Shown in pieces: positions 6,165 to 6,725 of a stretch of DNA of 6,725 bases. The stretch spans positions 1 to 6,725 of the forward strand of contig CAJXZI010000109.1 in the NCBI GenBank assembly GCA_913063005.1. Direction: 5' to 3'. Below the pieces are notes generated by a model. It was not told the DNA's origin. It saw nothing but the letters and a program-made list of their open reading frames with translations, and ran no database searches. The position numbers and the translations under genes were made by a program. Every line of letters begins with the position of its first letter. Within the stretch, counting starts at the first letter, position 1. Source of the DNA: an uncultured Halieaceae bacterium (GTDB taxonomy: Bacteria; Pseudomonadota; Gammaproteobacteria; Pseudomonadales; Halieaceae).

Positions 6165-6725
6165 ATGAAACTATCGCGAGTGGCCGGCGCATTAGGCGCA
6201 GAGGTAACGGGCTTCGATGTGAGTGCTGCGCTAGCTAACGGCGAGGGGCACAAAATTCGAGCGCTTTTGAATGAGCACGAGGTGATTTTCTTTCGCGATC
6301 AACAACTCAAGCCCAGTGAGCAGCGTGATGTTGCTGCACTGTTCGGTCCGCTTCAAACACACCCTGCCTACGGTACCGTGGACAACATCCCCGAGGTGAT
6401 GCTGCTCGAGAGCACGCCCGAGAATCCATCAAAAATTGAGGTGTGGCACTCGGATATGACGTTTCGCCAGCACCCCCCCTCGGTCACGGTATTAAAGGGC
6501 GTCACCATCCCAGAGGTAGGTGGCGATACGTTATTTGCCAGCATGACGACGGCTTACGATGGTTTGTCTGAGGGTATGAAGCGTTATTTAGAGCCTTTAG
6601 TGGCGGTTCATGACTTTTCGCAAGGCTTTAAAGAGAGCCTTGCTGAGCCTGGTGGTCGTGAGCGACTGGCAGGTGCACTGGCCGATAATCCACCCGTTCG
6701 TCATAGGGTCATACAGACCCACCCA
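6165..6725 (+). CDS. TauD/TfdA family Fe(II)/2-oxoglutarate-dependent dioxygenase, N-terminal part
   Basis: The first 187 residues of a gene that runs past the right edge; the frame is open from the ATG at 6165 to the last base. The family couples oxidation of a substrate such as taurine or an aryloxyalkanoate to decarboxylation of 2-oxoglutarate in the cytoplasm. The start MKLSRVAGALGAEVTGFDVS is the classic TauD/TfdA N-terminus. HEVIFFRDQQLKPSEQ (38-53) and FGPLQTHPAYG (60-70) follow. WHSDMTF supplies the iron-binding HxD pair (His95, Asp97), then PPSVTVLKG and GGDTLFASM. The second iron-binding histidine and the 2-oxoglutarate-binding arginine would lie beyond the window. The visible RVIQTHP end resembles the family segment before the substrate pocket. 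GGGGGA (6155-6160) stands four bases before the start. The substrate cannot be named; sulfonates, carboxylates and herbicide-like ethers are all known in this family. Confidence 0.88.
   Translation, partial: MKLSRVAGALGAEVTGFDVSAALANGEGHKIRALLNEHEVIFFRDQQLKPSEQRDVAALFGPLQTHPAYGTVDNIPEVMLLESTPENPSKIEVWHSDMTFRQHPPSVTVLKGVTIPEVGGDTLFASMTTAYDGLSEGMKRYLEPLVAVHDFSQGFKESLAEPGGRERLAGALADNPPVRHRVIQTHP

Overview
The window is 6.7 kb of compact, single-strand (+) coding sequence with moderate GC. The protein families resemble those of marine or halotolerant Gammaproteobacteria (Marinobacter- or Halieaceae-like). That placement is an inference from remembered family resemblance, not from a search. There are seven protein genes. 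The first is cut by the left edge and the last by the right edge. I see no tRNA, rRNA, insertion sequence, CRISPR array or phage gene.

Bases 1-4408 hold a tight four-gene operon for the compatible solute glucosylglycerate: the C-terminal part of a D-glycerate 3-kinase, a HAD phosphatase of the mannosyl/glucosyl-3-phosphoglycerate phosphatase family, glucosyl-3-phosphoglycerate synthase (GpgS, GT81), and a GH13_18 phosphorylase best read as glucosylglycerate phosphorylase. The first three genes are joined by TAATG stop/start overlaps, and the fourth follows after 29 bases. Together they encode both arms of a cycle. 3-Phosphoglycerate plus NDP-glucose gives glucosyl-3-phosphoglycerate, which is dephosphorylated to glucosylglycerate. 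Phosphorolysis returns glucose-1-phosphate and D-glycerate, and the kinase converts D-glycerate back to 3-phosphoglycerate. The solute can therefore be made under osmotic or nitrogen stress and later recovered as carbon with little energy lost.

Bases 4409-4716 are a 308-base spacer with no convincing gene. It holds a candidate sigma70-like promoter and a weak terminator-like hairpin. It marks the end of the operon.

Bases 4717-6725 hold three separately spaced genes: a TauE/SafE (DUF81) membrane permease, a small cysteine-rich DUF2237 protein of unknown function, and the N-terminal two thirds of a TauD/TfdA-type Fe(II)/2-oxoglutarate dioxygenase running off the right edge. The 150-base gap ahead of the DUF2237 gene contains two adjacent long imperfect hairpins that no ordinary feature explains. 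This is the most unusual non-coding signal in the window.
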